From: Ruminococcaceae bacterium UBA1417
GTDB lineage: Bacteria; Bacillota; Clostridia; Oscillospirales; Acutalibacteraceae
Direction: 5' to 3'
Assembly: GCA_002305575.1 (NCBI GenBank)
Contig: DBPP01000011.1
Span: forward strand, 8,169 to 51,338
DNA: 43,170 nucleotides
Of this stretch, positions 1 through 6,976 are shown one piece after another. Position 1 is the stretch's first letter. Each line of letters starts with the position of its first letter. The notes under the pieces were generated by a model, which ran no database searches, was not told the origin of the DNA, and saw only the letters and a program-made list of their open reading frames with translations. The translations under genes and the position numbers were made by a program.

Positions 1-720
1 CCCGCCGCTCATCATGTTGCCCAGCTCCGCTGTTGGTGGCATGGCGCCCAGCCCCAGAAAGCTCAGTCCGGCCAGTTCCATCATCATCGTACCGATATCC
101 AGCATGGCGGTGACCAGGATAGGCCCTGCGCTGTTGGGCAGGACATGCCGGAAAATGATCTGCAACGCCGTATCGCCTGCCAGCCGGGCCGCTGCGATGT
201 AGTCTGTGCTTTCCACAGCCAACGTCTGACTGCGGGCGATTCGGGCATATTTGGGCCAGCTGACGACCGCCAGCGCTATGACGGCATTGTGAAGGCCGCC
301 GCCGAGCAATGCCGCGATGGCAAGGGCAAAAACCAGCCCGGGGAAGGCCAGACACACGTCGGAGACCCGCATCATCCATGCGTCTGCAAAGCCTCCGAGG
401 TGCCCGCACAAAACGCCGATCAGGGTGCCGAACACAGCGATGACGGCCACGAGAGCCAGTGTGGAAAGGACGCTTGTCTGTAGGCCTGCCAAAATTCGGG
501 ACAGCAAATCCCGTCCCAGTCGATCTGTTCCAGCGGGATGCGCCGCGCTGGGAGGCTGCAGCACGGCGAAGCGCTGCGCGTTCGGATCATAAGGGCAGAT
601 CTGTTGTGCAAAAATCACCGCCAACATCAGCAGCGCCGCCAGACCAAGAAAAAAATACAGGCGCCATCTGACCCTGTTTTTCCGTATTTTCTGATAACGT
701 ACAGAAACGGTATCGGTCAT
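1..720 (-). CDS. Dpp/Opp/Nik-type ABC transporter permease (DppC-like), C-terminus cut by window edge
   Basis: Second membrane subunit of a peptide/nickel-class ABC importer in the cytoplasmic membrane. The frame is open from the ATG at 720-718 to the window edge (240 codons), so the C-terminus is missing. An N-terminal membrane segment (about residues 22-42) is followed by CPYDPNAQ and GTDRLGRDLLSRIL, typical of the DppC/OppC/NikC N-terminal region, then several membrane segments and the EAA-type coupling loop YIAAARLAGDTALQIIFRHV and the family motif LSFLGLGA near the edge. The start overlaps the stop of the upstream DppB-like gene as ATGA, implying translational coupling. The transported substrate cannot be read from the permease; the context (two methyltransferases, divergent metal sensor) makes a metal or metal chelate more likely than a peptide, which is inference. 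Confidence 0.9.
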   Translation of the reverse strand, partial: MTDTVSVRYQKIRKNRVRWRLYFFLGLAALLMLAVIFAQQICPYDPNAQRFAVLQPPSAAHPAGTDRLGRDLLSRILAGLQTSVLSTLALVAVIAVFGTLIGVLCGHLGGFADAWMMRVSDVCLAFPGLVFALAIAALLGGGLHNAVIALAVVSWPKYARIARSQTLAVESTDYIAAARLAGDTALQIIFRHVLPNSAGPILVTAMLDIGTMMMELAGLSFLGLGAMPPTAELGNMMSGG

Positions 721-1661
721 TCCCGTATCCCTCCCAGCCGGATTCTGGGATCCAGCATCCGATAGGACAGATCCGCGATGAGATTGACGCAGACATAGAT
801 GATTGCCATCCACATTACGTAGGCCTGGATCACGGGATAGTCCCGCATGTTGATGGCGTCTACGGCGAGTTTACCCACACCGTCCCACAGGAAGATGGAT
901 TCCACAATGGCGGTGCCCCCGAGCAGGCTGCCAATGGAGAGCGTCAGCAGCGTGAGGATTGTGACCATGCAGGCACGCAGGACGCTTTTTGTCAGTATAA
1001 CGGAGAACTTGACGCCCCGGGCCATCGCCCCCACCACATAATCCTTGCCGAGCTCGTCCAGCACGGTGGCCCGCACCTGCCGCAGATATTTGGCGGACAT
1101 GGCGATGGACAGGGTCAGGGCGGGCAGAATCACATTTTGCAGCGTAACTTCTCTGGAAATGACCGGAAACCATCCCAGCTGGATGGCAAAGAAATACATC
1201 AGCAGCAGTGCAATAAAAAAATTCGGCATGCTGTTTCCCAGGAAACTGGCCAAACGGATCCCATAATCTGTCGCACGGTTTTGCTTTACCGCGGCCAGAA
1301 TGCCCAGAGGGATGGAGACCACAATGGTCAGGAGAATGGAGACCACCGTTAAGAGCAGCGTGGCGGGAAGCTTGGAAACCAATGTGGGAAACACCTCCCG
1401 GCCGGAAATATAACTGGTGCCCATATCGCCGCGCAGCAGATTGCCGAGCCAGACAAAATACTGGGTCAGAAAGGGCTTGTCCAGCCCCAATTCCGCCCGG
1501 GCAGCATCGAGGACTTCCGGAGAAACCGCCATGCCGGTGTTTTCCATTTTCTGGAGCACGGCGTCGCTTCCGGCCAGACGCATCATCCCAAAAGAAAGGA
1601 ACGTGATGATCAACAGGATGGGGATCAGCTGCAGGAGGCGTTGAAACACGTATTTTTTCAT
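717..1661 (-). CDS. Dpp/Opp/Nik-type ABC transporter permease (DppB-like)
   Basis: First membrane subunit of the same importer, 314 residues. It begins MKKYVFQRLLQLIPILLII, the standard DppB/NikB N-terminal membrane anchor, continues with the periplasmic-loop region (LDKPFLTQYFVWLGNLLRGD), several membrane segments, the EAA-type loop around DYVVGAMARGVKFSVILTKS, and the C-terminal YRMLDPRIRLG signature. The frame is open further upstream, but the ATG at 1661 fits the family start and overlaps the stop of the preceding methyltransferase gene as ATGA. It in turn overlaps the DppC-like gene by ATGA. The three junctions form a tightly coupled operon read leftwards. The solute-binding protein and ATPases are presumably beyond the left edge. 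Confidence 0.92.
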   Translation of the reverse strand: MKKYVFQRLLQLIPILLIITFLSFGMMRLAGSDAVLQKMENTGMAVSPEVLDAARAELGLDKPFLTQYFVWLGNLLRGDMGTSYISGREVFPTLVSKLPATLLLTVVSILLTIVVSIPLGILAAVKQNRATDYGIRLASFLGNSMPNFFIALLLMYFFAIQLGWFPVISREVTLQNVILPALTLSIAMSAKYLRQVRATVLDELGKDYVVGAMARGVKFSVILTKSVLRACMVTILTLLTLSIGSLLGGTAIVESIFLWDGVGKLAVDAINMRDYPVIQAYVMWMAIIYVCVNLIADLSYRMLDPRIRLGGIRE

Positions 1662-2458
1662 AGGGGGCGCCTCGTTTTGACGCCTTTTGCGGCGGCGACC
1701 AGAAATAGGGGCGTGGAAGCGTTGTTGATCCGTTCGTCCTCGGTCCAAACCTGTTTCCAGACCTGTGGGTCTGCGGATGCCGACATGCCAAGGCTTCTGA
1801 GCACATCGAGGTCCCATTGGGGGCGAACGCGCCGGGAAAGCGGCGCTTGGCGGGCAATATGTTCCATGGCCGCCACATCGGTTCCGGCTGTATCATCTGC
1901 AGCTCCGGTCGCCAGAACATTTTCTCGGTCCGACAGGTGCGCCGTTTCAGCTTGGGCGTCATAAAGATAGCGGTACCAGTTGGCGTCAAAATTCAGCAGG
2001 AGCCCACCGGGCTTCAACACTCTGGCCCACTGCATGTACGCCTGTTCCGGCGCCGGAAGGTTCCAGGTCAGGTTGCGGGAAACAACGACGTCAAAGCTAT
2101 GGTCTGGAAAGTGCAGCTTTTCCGCGTCCATTCGATGGAAATCAATTTGCCTTGCCAGCATGCCGGCGTTGTGCTTTGCCTGTTCCAGCATGGCCTGGGT
2201 ATAGTCTATGGCTGTTACCCGATAGCCAAGGTCTGCCAGAAGAATGGCAAAAAAGCCCGGTCCGGTACCCACATCCAGCACGTGGATATCTTTGCGATCC
2301 CTTCCCCCAAAGTGGTCCTGCATTCGACCGTCGAGTGCATGGCTCCATTTCGACCGTTGTCCGGTGCGCAATTCCCCCTGATTTACATCGGAATAGCCGG
2401 GAGCTCGTTTCGTCCAGTAGGCTATATTTTCACAGACATAATTCTGAAATTGTTCCAT
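1658..2458 (-). CDS. Class I SAM-dependent methyltransferase (second of a paralogous pair)
   Basis: A 266-residue Rossmann-type methyltransferase acting in the cytoplasm on an unknown small molecule. Motif I LDVGTGPG is at residues 61-68, the ribose-binding acidic residue is D85 (VTAIDYT), and motif post-I/II follows (MDAEKLHFPDHSFDVVVSR). A distinctive block, RNLTWNLPAP then WARVLKPGGLLLNFDAN, is shared with the neighbouring paralogue. The start at 2458 (MEQFQNYV) is chosen because GAGAGGAG lies just upstream; the frame extends further but without a ribosome site. It lies 16 bases after the paralogue and overlaps dppB by ATGA. The UbiE-like fold does not fix the substrate; the coupling to an ABC importer suggests modification of a transported ligand or chelator (inference). 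Confidence 0.85.
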   Translation of the reverse strand: MEQFQNYVCENIAYWTKRAPGYSDVNQGELRTGQRSKWSHALDGRMQDHFGGRDRKDIHVLDVGTGPGFFAILLADLGYRVTAIDYTQAMLEQAKHNAGMLARQIDFHRMDAEKLHFPDHSFDVVVSRNLTWNLPAPEQAYMQWARVLKPGGLLLNFDANWYRYLYDAQAETAHLSDRENVLATGAADDTAGTDVAAMEHIARQAPLSRRVRPQWDLDVLRSLGMSASADPQVWKQVWTEDERINNASTPLFLVAAAKGVKTRRPL

Positions 2459-2474
2459 ATGGGCTCCTCTCAAT

Positions 2475-3191
2475 CTATGCAATCGCCGTAATGGCAAAAC
2501 CGGGTGTCGGATCGTAAAATTCGTCGATTTCCCTGTAGATCCGCTGCCAGACGCCCGTGTCTACCGCGATGTTGTGAAAGCCTGCGCAGGACAGCAGTTC
2601 CACATCCCACCGGGGCCGCGGCTGCTGGACCGGGCGCAGCATTTCCTTCATATGCGCGTACTCTTCCATCAGGTCGCCGCCGACATCCTGGTGGGCGTGG
2701 TGAGCCGGCAGGGATACGGCCTCTTTCTCACGGCAATAGTCCGCGTCAAAATTGATCAGAACCCCGCCCGGTTTCAGAAGCTCATGCCATTGGGCGTAGG
2801 CCCGGGGCAGGTGAGGCAGCGTCCAGGTCAGCTTCCGGGTGACAATCGCGTCGAAGGACTGGGGCGGAAAATCCGGCTTTTCCGCATCCATAACAGAAAA
2901 GTCGAGCGGCATTTTCATGATTTCAGCAATCCGCTTTGCCTCCGCAATCATTGCCGGCGTCAAATCAATGCCTGTGACATGGTGCCCGCTTTCAGCCAGC
3001 AGGAAGGCGAGAAATCCCGTCCCCGTGCCGACATCCAAAATATGCAGCTTGCGGTTTGCCGGAAGATACCGGTTCAGTTCAGCGAGCCACTGCCCGTGCT
3101 TTTCACTGGCAAATTCCCGGCGCCGCAGACTGGCGAATTTCTCCACCCTGCGCGACCAGTAGCTTGCCATTTTTTCCTTAATCATATCCAT
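2475..3191 (-). CDS. Class I SAM-dependent methyltransferase (first of a paralogous pair)
   Basis: A 238-residue methyltransferase and the first gene of the leftward operon. Motif I DVGTGTG is at residues 53-59 and the acidic ribose ligand is D76 (VTGIDLTP); then MDAEKPDFPPQSFDAIVTRK, LTWTLPHLPRAYAQW and LKPGGVLINFDADY follow. The TRKLTWTLP/NFDAD block matches the downstream gene's SRNLTWNLP/NFDAN, so the two are paralogues. AAAGGAG lies 10 bases before the ATG at 3191. The gene follows a leader of about 330 bases with an internal terminator. The substrate is not recognisable. Paired divergent methyltransferases might act in sequence or as a heterodimer, which is a guess. Confidence 0.85.
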   Translation of the reverse strand: MDMIKEKMASYWSRRVEKFASLRRREFASEKHGQWLAELNRYLPANRKLHILDVGTGTGFLAFLLAESGHHVTGIDLTPAMIAEAKRIAEIMKMPLDFSVMDAEKPDFPPQSFDAIVTRKLTWTLPHLPRAYAQWHELLKPGGVLINFDADYCREKEAVSLPAHHAHQDVGGDLMEEYAHMKEMLRPVQQPRPRWDVELLSCAGFHNIAVDTGVWQRIYREIDEFYDPTPGFAITAIA

Positions 3192-3519
3192 ATTGAGTCT
3201 GCTCCTTTGGTTTTATCGCGCACACATCAAGACGTCCGCGCTGGCTGTCCGAAAATGGCGCACAACGTATCCATCCTCGGACGAAGCGAATCCGTTCTTG
3301 GCCTGCAAACAAAAAAGTCCGCTGGTTGCACCCTTTGTGTGTGCATACAGCAGACTTCGATCTGTGTCATTTGTGCTTCAGCTTTTATCCTGTAGTTTGC
3401 CCGCCTTGTGGCGACAGGCTGCGGAGTGAAAAGTGCAGGCAATCTTCTGACCGCCATTGCCGCTGCCTGCGGACAATCTTTCAACGCCAAAGGTCGTTTT
3501 ACCCTCTGGCGACTCCAAT
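3192..3519 (-). promoter_or_regulatory. Structured 5' leader of the methyltransferase-ABC operon, possible riboswitch or attenuator
   Basis: This leader of about 330 bases has no convincing gene. On the minus strand it contains GCAGGCA pairing with TGCCTGC, an alternative GGCAAT/ATTGCC pairing in the same segment (about 3435-3472), and CCTGT-CGCC/GGCG-ACAGG at about 3390-3418. The intrinsic terminator at 3311-3355 follows. The mutually exclusive stems before a terminator suggest regulated termination. No known riboswitch class was recognised with confidence. The segments GCAGGCA, GCAGCC and GGGCAAACTACAG vaguely recall the NiCo riboswitch, but not well enough to claim. Confidence 0.45.
3311..3355 (-). 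terminator. Intrinsic terminator inside the leader of the methyltransferase-ABC operon
   Basis: On the minus strand GTCTGCTG and CAGCGGAC pair (one G-T), with an inner TGCAC/GTGCA pairing, followed at once by six T. It lies about 165-210 bases after the predicted transcription start and about 120 bases before the first gene, so it can act as an attenuator. Confidence 0.75.
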
Positions 3520-3525
3520 AGATAA

Positions 3526-3554
3526 AGTATAGCATTTTTTTTGATTTTGAGAAG
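3526..3554 (-). promoter_or_regulatory. Promoter of the methyltransferase-ABC operon (leftward)
   Basis: On the minus strand TGC-TATACT forms an extended -10 (3531-3526); the -35 position 17 bases upstream is weak (CTTCTC, 3554-3549) and abuts the C6G6 operator. Confidence 0.65.
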
Positions 3555-3570
3555 CCCCCCGGGGGGATGT
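3551..3570. promoter_or_regulatory. Candidate CsoR/RcnR-type operator (C6G6 dyad) between divergent promoters
   Basis: A perfect CCCCCCGGGGGG dyad occupies 3555-3566. G/C tracts are the recognition feature of CsoR/RcnR/InrS operators. It touches the -35 of the leftward promoter (3549-3554) and lies 9 bases before the -35 of the rightward promoter (3576-3581), so one bound tetramer could control both the methyltransferase-ABC operon and the sensor gene. Confidence 0.7.
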
Positions 3571-3575
3571 GTCGA

Positions 3576-3604
3576 TTGACAAGTTCCGCCGTTGTTCGTA
3601 AAAT
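3576..3604 (+). promoter_or_regulatory. Promoter of the CsoR-like sensor gene
   Basis: TTGACA (3576-3581), a 17-base spacer and TAAAAT (3599-3604), about 37 bases before the start codon. Confidence 0.75.
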
Positions 3605-3640
3605 AGGATAGAATCCCACAGACAGCAGGAGGTGACTTCC

Positions 3641-3967
3641 ATGCCCCATTCGGGACATGTCCATTCCGATCCGGAGGTTACGGAAAATAGCCGGATACAC
3701 CGCCACGAACATACGCAGACCAAAGTGGTCGTCAACCGCCTCTCTCGCGCCATCGGCCATTTGGAATCCGTCAAGCGGATGGTTGAGAACGGGCAGGACT
3801 GCGCCGAGGTGCTGATGCAGCTTTCCGCAGTCGAATCGGCGATCCATAATACCGGAAAGATCATTCTCAAGGATCATATTGAACATTGCCTGGTGGACGC
3901 TGTTGAAAACGGCGATCAGGAATCGATCGAACTTCTGAACAAAGCGATCGAGCGATTTATCCGGTAG
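3641..3967 (+). CDS. CsoR/RcnR-family metal-sensing repressor, InrS-like ligand set
   Basis: A 108-residue all-helical DUF156-type DNA-binding metal sensor. The ATG at 3641 is chosen because AGGAGG is 8 bases upstream; a GTG inside that site also opens the frame but is not a plausible start. Known family ligands map cleanly: C54 (GQDCAEV), H79 (LKDHIEH) and C83 give the X-Y-Z set C-H-C with the exact 25 and 4 residue spacings. The N-terminal tail is rich in His (3, 6, 8, 20, 22, 24), and H22 lies 32 residues before C54, the spacing of H3 to C35 in E. coli RcnR and of H21 to C53 in InrS. The set H-C-H-C matches the nickel sensor InrS; copper (CsoR) remains possible. It is divergent from the methyltransferase-ABC operon and probably represses it and itself. 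Confidence 0.9.
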   Translation: MPHSGHVHSDPEVTENSRIHRHEHTQTKVVVNRLSRAIGHLESVKRMVENGQDCAEVLMQLSAVESAIHNTGKIILKDHIEHCLVDAVENGDQESIELLNKAIERFIR

Positions 3968-4048
3968 ACGGGGACACGGACGGTTGATACCCGAGGCGAC
4001 GGCATTGGAAAGCAGCGGAATTCCCGGTGCATCGCGCGATCCGAACGG

Positions 4049-4095
4049 ATAAAAAGCGACGCTGCAAGCCGCCTGAACCGGCTGCAGCGTCGCTT
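4049..4095 (-). terminator. Terminator of the MFS gene
   Basis: A perfect AAGCGACGCTGCA/TGCAGCGTCGCTT stem with inner GCC pairing spans 4054-4095 and is followed by five T on the minus strand. It may also stop read-through from the sensor gene on the plus strand. Confidence 0.8.
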
Positions 4096-4120
4096 GTGTG
4101 GGAAAGTGCGTGGGCGCGGC

Positions 4121-5368
4121 TCACGGATTTTCCTTTTGTTTGAAGCGATTCAATAAAAAGATGCCCACCAGAATCAGCGCGGGGAACAGGACACAGAACA
4201 GCATGCCGCTTTTGAGGCCGAGCTGGTCGGCGGTAAACCCCGGAAAGGCGTCCTGCATGGCGGCGCTGGAGGAGACGGCTGCACTCACGGCGCCCATCAG
4301 CGCGGGACCGGCCGAGCAGCCGATATCGCCCAGAACAGCGAGCACGCCGAACATGGCGGTGCCGCCCTTCGGGTACGCTGCGGCCGTCAGGGAGAAGGTG
4401 CCCGGCCACATCAGGCTGACGGAGAAGCCGCACAGCGCGCAGGAGATGAGGGAGAGAATCGGATTTTGAAAGAGCGCGGTGCCCAGATAACACAGGATGC
4501 ACAGCGCCGCGCAGAGCGTCAGCGCGCGCGAAAGGTGGATGCGTTCCCCGAACACGCCGTACAGCGTGCGGCCAATGCCCATGAACACGGCGAAAAGGCA
4601 CGGACCCATCAGGTCGCCGACCACCTTTGTCACGCCGAGCGCGCGTTCGGCAAACAGTGAGCTCCACTGACACATGGCCAGTTCGCTTGCGCCGGCGCAG
4701 AGCATCAGGAGCATGGCGACGAGAAATATTTTCGAAGCAAACAGTTTTTTCAGCGGGATGCGTTCTTCTTCGGGTACGGTGGGCATCAGCGGCACCTTGA
4801 GAAAGCGGAACAGGTTGTAAAACGGAAGCATCGACCACAGCGCGGGAATCACAAACCAGAGATCCTCGCCGATCACACGCAGCAGCAGCGTTGTGATCAG
4901 CACAACGCCGACTTGGCCCCAGCAATAAAACGAGTGCAGCAGGCTCATGGCCGAGGCCTTCGCGTCGCCCGGGCAGGATTCGACAATCGGGCTGATGATC
5001 ACCTCGATCAGGCCGCCGCCGACGCCGTTGATGATCGTTGCGATGACGAGGCCTACGTATGGCGCGGGAAGTATGTTCGGCAAAATGCCCATCATCATCA
5101 GGCCGAAAAAGGCCAGAAAATGCGCGAGAACGGCGGCGCGCCGGTACCCCATGCGGTCCACATAGCGCACGGCAAGCACATCCGTGACGACCTGCGTGAC
5201 GAAATTGCAGAGAATCAGCGCCGAAATCAGCACATAGGAGATGCCGAAGCGGTTCTGAAAAATAACAAAGAAGAGCGGGGAAAGGTTGTTCACGATGCCC
5301 TGGGTGATGTAACCGCGATAACAGGCGAATACCGTGCTCTTAAAATGGCTTGCAGTTTTTTCCGGCAT
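4121..5368 (-). CDS. Major facilitator superfamily transporter
   Basis: A 415-residue membrane protein with about 12 hydrophobic segments. The conserved MFS loop 2-3 region appears as VRYVDRMGYRRAAVLAHF. The middle hydrophilic loop (PTVPEEERIPLKKLFASK) separates two six-helix halves, and the C-terminus is short and charged (NRFKQKENP). The ATG at 5368 (MPEKTASHF) has AAAGGATGG upstream; the longer open frame runs back through a TATAAT-like -10 (5406-5411 on the minus strand), so upstream starts are unlikely. It resembles fucose/glucose-type (FucP-like) or sugar permeases, and its divergent neighbour is a sugar isomerase-like gene, so a carbohydrate substrate is plausible. The actual substrate cannot be told from sequence. 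Confidence 0.85.
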   Translation of the reverse strand: MPEKTASHFKSTVFACYRGYITQGIVNNLSPLFFVIFQNRFGISYVLISALILCNFVTQVVTDVLAVRYVDRMGYRRAAVLAHFLAFFGLMMMGILPNILPAPYVGLVIATIINGVGGGLIEVIISPIVESCPGDAKASAMSLLHSFYCWGQVGVVLITTLLLRVIGEDLWFVIPALWSMLPFYNLFRFLKVPLMPTVPEEERIPLKKLFASKIFLVAMLLMLCAGASELAMCQWSSLFAERALGVTKVVGDLMGPCLFAVFMGIGRTLYGVFGERIHLSRALTLCAALCILCYLGTALFQNPILSLISCALCGFSVSLMWPGTFSLTAAAYPKGGTAMFGVLAVLGDIGCSAGPALMGAVSAAVSSSAAMQDAFPGFTADQLGLKSGMLFCVLFPALILVGIFLLNRFKQKENP

Positions 5369-5489
5369 AGACAGACCATCCTTTGGTGAAATAACATCAT
5401 ACCCTATTATAATCGGTTCCATGCCGAATTGCTACCGCTATCTGCACAGAAAATACAACGATTTTTCGCATGGAAGGCAGAATTCTCTG

Positions 5490-5518
5490 TTGATTTCAGC
5501 AAAAACATATTGTACAAT
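5490..5518 (+). promoter_or_regulatory. Promoter of the isomerase-like gene
   Basis: TTGATT (5490-5495), a 17-base spacer and TACAAT (5513-5518), divergent from the MFS gene and about 85 bases before the start codon. The rest of the 5369-5602 gap shows only this and the MFS -10-like TATAAT. Confidence 0.65.
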
Positions 5519-5602
5519 AAGGGTAACCGCGGGCGATTGCGCGCGGGACAGGCTGTTTATTCTCAATTTTTTATCATTCTTCTATTCAAAGGAGTGTCAC
5601 AC

Positions 5603-6568
5603 ATGAAATTAGGCGTACTTACCAATGTCGTCGGCAACATGCCGTTTGAAGAGGCCCTCAAGTACTTCAAGTCCATGGGCATCCAGATGATCGAGATCGG
5701 CTGCGGCGGCTATCCGGGCAAGGATCACTGCGATCCGGAGATCCTCCTGAACGACGAGGCGAAATTCAAGGAATTCTGCGACGTCATCCAGAAGTATGAC
5801 ATGGAGGTCAGCGCGTTCTCCTGCCATGGCAACCCGCTTCATCCGAATAAAGAAATCGCGGCGGCGTTTGACAAGGATATGCGCAACGGCGTCCTTATGG
5901 CGGAGAAATACGGCCTGCACCAGATCAACTGCTTCTCCGGCTGCCCCGGCGACAGCGAAACTTCGCAGTATCCGAACTGGGTTACCTGCCCGTGGCCGGA
6001 TGACTTCGGCAAGATCCTCGAGTACCAGTGGAAGGTGCTGGTCGACTACTGGAAGGATTTCGTCGCGTTTGCCAAGGCGCACGGCGTCAACAAGATCGCG
6101 CTGGAATTGCACCCGGGCTTCTGTGTCTACAACACACAGACCCTGATGAAGCTGCGTGAGGCTGTTGGACCTGAAATCGGTGCGAACTTTGATCCCTCTC
6201 ACCTGATCTGGCAGGGCATGAACCCGGTCACCGTTATCCGCGAGATGGGCGACGCGATCTTCCATGTCCATGCGAAGGATACGCGCATCGATCCGGCCAA
6301 CACGGCGAAGAACGGCGTGCTCGATACGAAGAGCTATGCCGACGAGATCAACCGTTCCTGGATCTTCCGCAGCGTGGGTTACGGCAACGACGCGCTCTAC
6401 TGGAAGGATATCATCAGCGCGCTGCGCATGGTCGGCTACGATTATGCGATCAGCATCGAGCACGAAGACAGCCTCATGAGCCAGAACGAGGGTCTGCAGA
6501 AGGCTGTCGAGATGCTTAAATCCGTCATCGTGTTCGAGCCGAAAATGACCGAGACGCGTTGGATCTGA
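5603..6568 (+). CDS. Sugar phosphate isomerase/epimerase (xylose isomerase-like TIM barrel)
   Basis: A 321-residue cytoplasmic enzyme of the AP-endonuclease-2/xylose-isomerase-like TIM-barrel family. Recognisable elements in order: MKLGVLTN start strand, MIEIGCGGYPG, VSAFSCHGNPLHP, KIALELHPGFCVYN with the metal-ligand Glu, ANFDPSHLIWQG, FHVHAKDT, and a late ISIEHED strand with a further acidic ligand. These carry the Glu-Asp/His-His-Glu metal-binding pattern of the family. AAAGGAG lies just before the ATG at 5603; the open frame continues upstream through the promoter, so longer starts are rejected. It stands between a divergent MFS transporter and an ABC sugar importer, and has its own terminator. 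The exact sugar is unknown; inosose, hexulose or keto-sugar derivatives are typical for relatives. Confidence 0.85.
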   Translation: MKLGVLTNVVGNMPFEEALKYFKSMGIQMIEIGCGGYPGKDHCDPEILLNDEAKFKEFCDVIQKYDMEVSAFSCHGNPLHPNKEIAAAFDKDMRNGVLMAEKYGLHQINCFSGCPGDSETSQYPNWVTCPWPDDFGKILEYQWKVLVDYWKDFVAFAKAHGVNKIALELHPGFCVYNTQTLMKLREAVGPEIGANFDPSHLIWQGMNPVTVIREMGDAIFHVHAKDTRIDPANTAKNGVLDTKSYADEINRSWIFRSVGYGNDALYWKDIISALRMVGYDYAISIEHEDSLMSQNEGLQKAVEMLKSVIVFEPKMTETRWI

Positions 6569-6604
6569 GCAGCCGGTGATTCTATAAAATCTAAACGGTT
6601 AAAA

Positions 6605-6640
6605 AGCTCCCGAGGGCGTTTGCCTTCGGGAGCTTTTGTT
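6605..6640 (+). terminator. Terminator after the isomerase-like gene
   Basis: AGCTCCCGAGGGC pairs with GCCTTCGGGAGCT around a GTTT loop, followed by TTTTGTT. Confidence 0.88.
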
Positions 6641-6815
6641 ATCCCCTGTCGAAAGCGGACGAAAAATCGCATAATTGTTATATAAAAATCCAGATACAGG
6701 GAGAAGTTGTATTGTGAAAGCGGTTCCGGAAAGGGGTACAACCACAAATTGTGTAATCCGTCGTATTCTTGCACCATTTTACGGGATCAGTTTAGGAATT
6801 TTTCCAAAAAAAGTC

Positions 6816-6844
6816 TTTACAAATCGTGAACAGTGTGTTAAGAT
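6816..6844 (+). promoter_or_regulatory. Promoter of the lipoprotein-permease operon
   Basis: TTTACA (6816-6821), a 17-base spacer and TAAGAT (6839-6844). The start point is expected near 6851, leaving a leader of about 125 bases that contains two perfect inverted repeats. Confidence 0.65.
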
Positions 6845-6867
6845 ATAGTCACTAAGCACAAGGACCG

Positions 6868-6889
6868 CAAATAGAGTGCACTCTATTTG
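6868..6889. promoter_or_regulatory. 22-base perfect palindrome just after the promoter, candidate operator
   Basis: The half-site CAAATAGAGTG is followed directly by its complement, giving a perfect 22-base dyad with no gap at about +18 to +39. This size and placement fit a LacI-, GntR- or AraC-independent dimeric repressor site; no regulator gene is adjacent. Confidence 0.6.
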
Positions 6890-6914
6890 TGTATTCTGCT
6901 TTTCGCAGAATACA
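6890..6914. repeat. Perfect 10-base inverted repeat in the same leader
   Basis: TGTATTCTGC and GCAGAATACA are separated by TTTTC. It can form a stable hairpin in the mRNA leader or be a second operator. Confidence 0.55.
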
Positions 6915-6976
6915 ATGGAATCTTGTCGAAAAATTGCGCAAGATTTGCGCACTACATTTTCAAGGGGGAAAAACCA

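Noticed and set aside
3311..3355. T-box riboswitch in the methyltransferase leader (AGGGTGCAACC-like segment).
   Set aside because: The segment only loosely matches the AGGGTGGNACCGCG box and lacks the UGGN bulge that binds tRNA; it is fully explained as the loop side of a terminator hairpin.
3400..3480. Cobalamin riboswitch in the same leader (GGTCAGAAGATTGCCTGC resembles the B12 box).
   Set aside because: The conserved core expected upstream of the B12 box is missing.
3227..3886. A 219-codon minus-strand frame across the sensor gene and the operator.
   Set aside because: It runs through both divergent promoters and the operator and mirrors the sensor gene.
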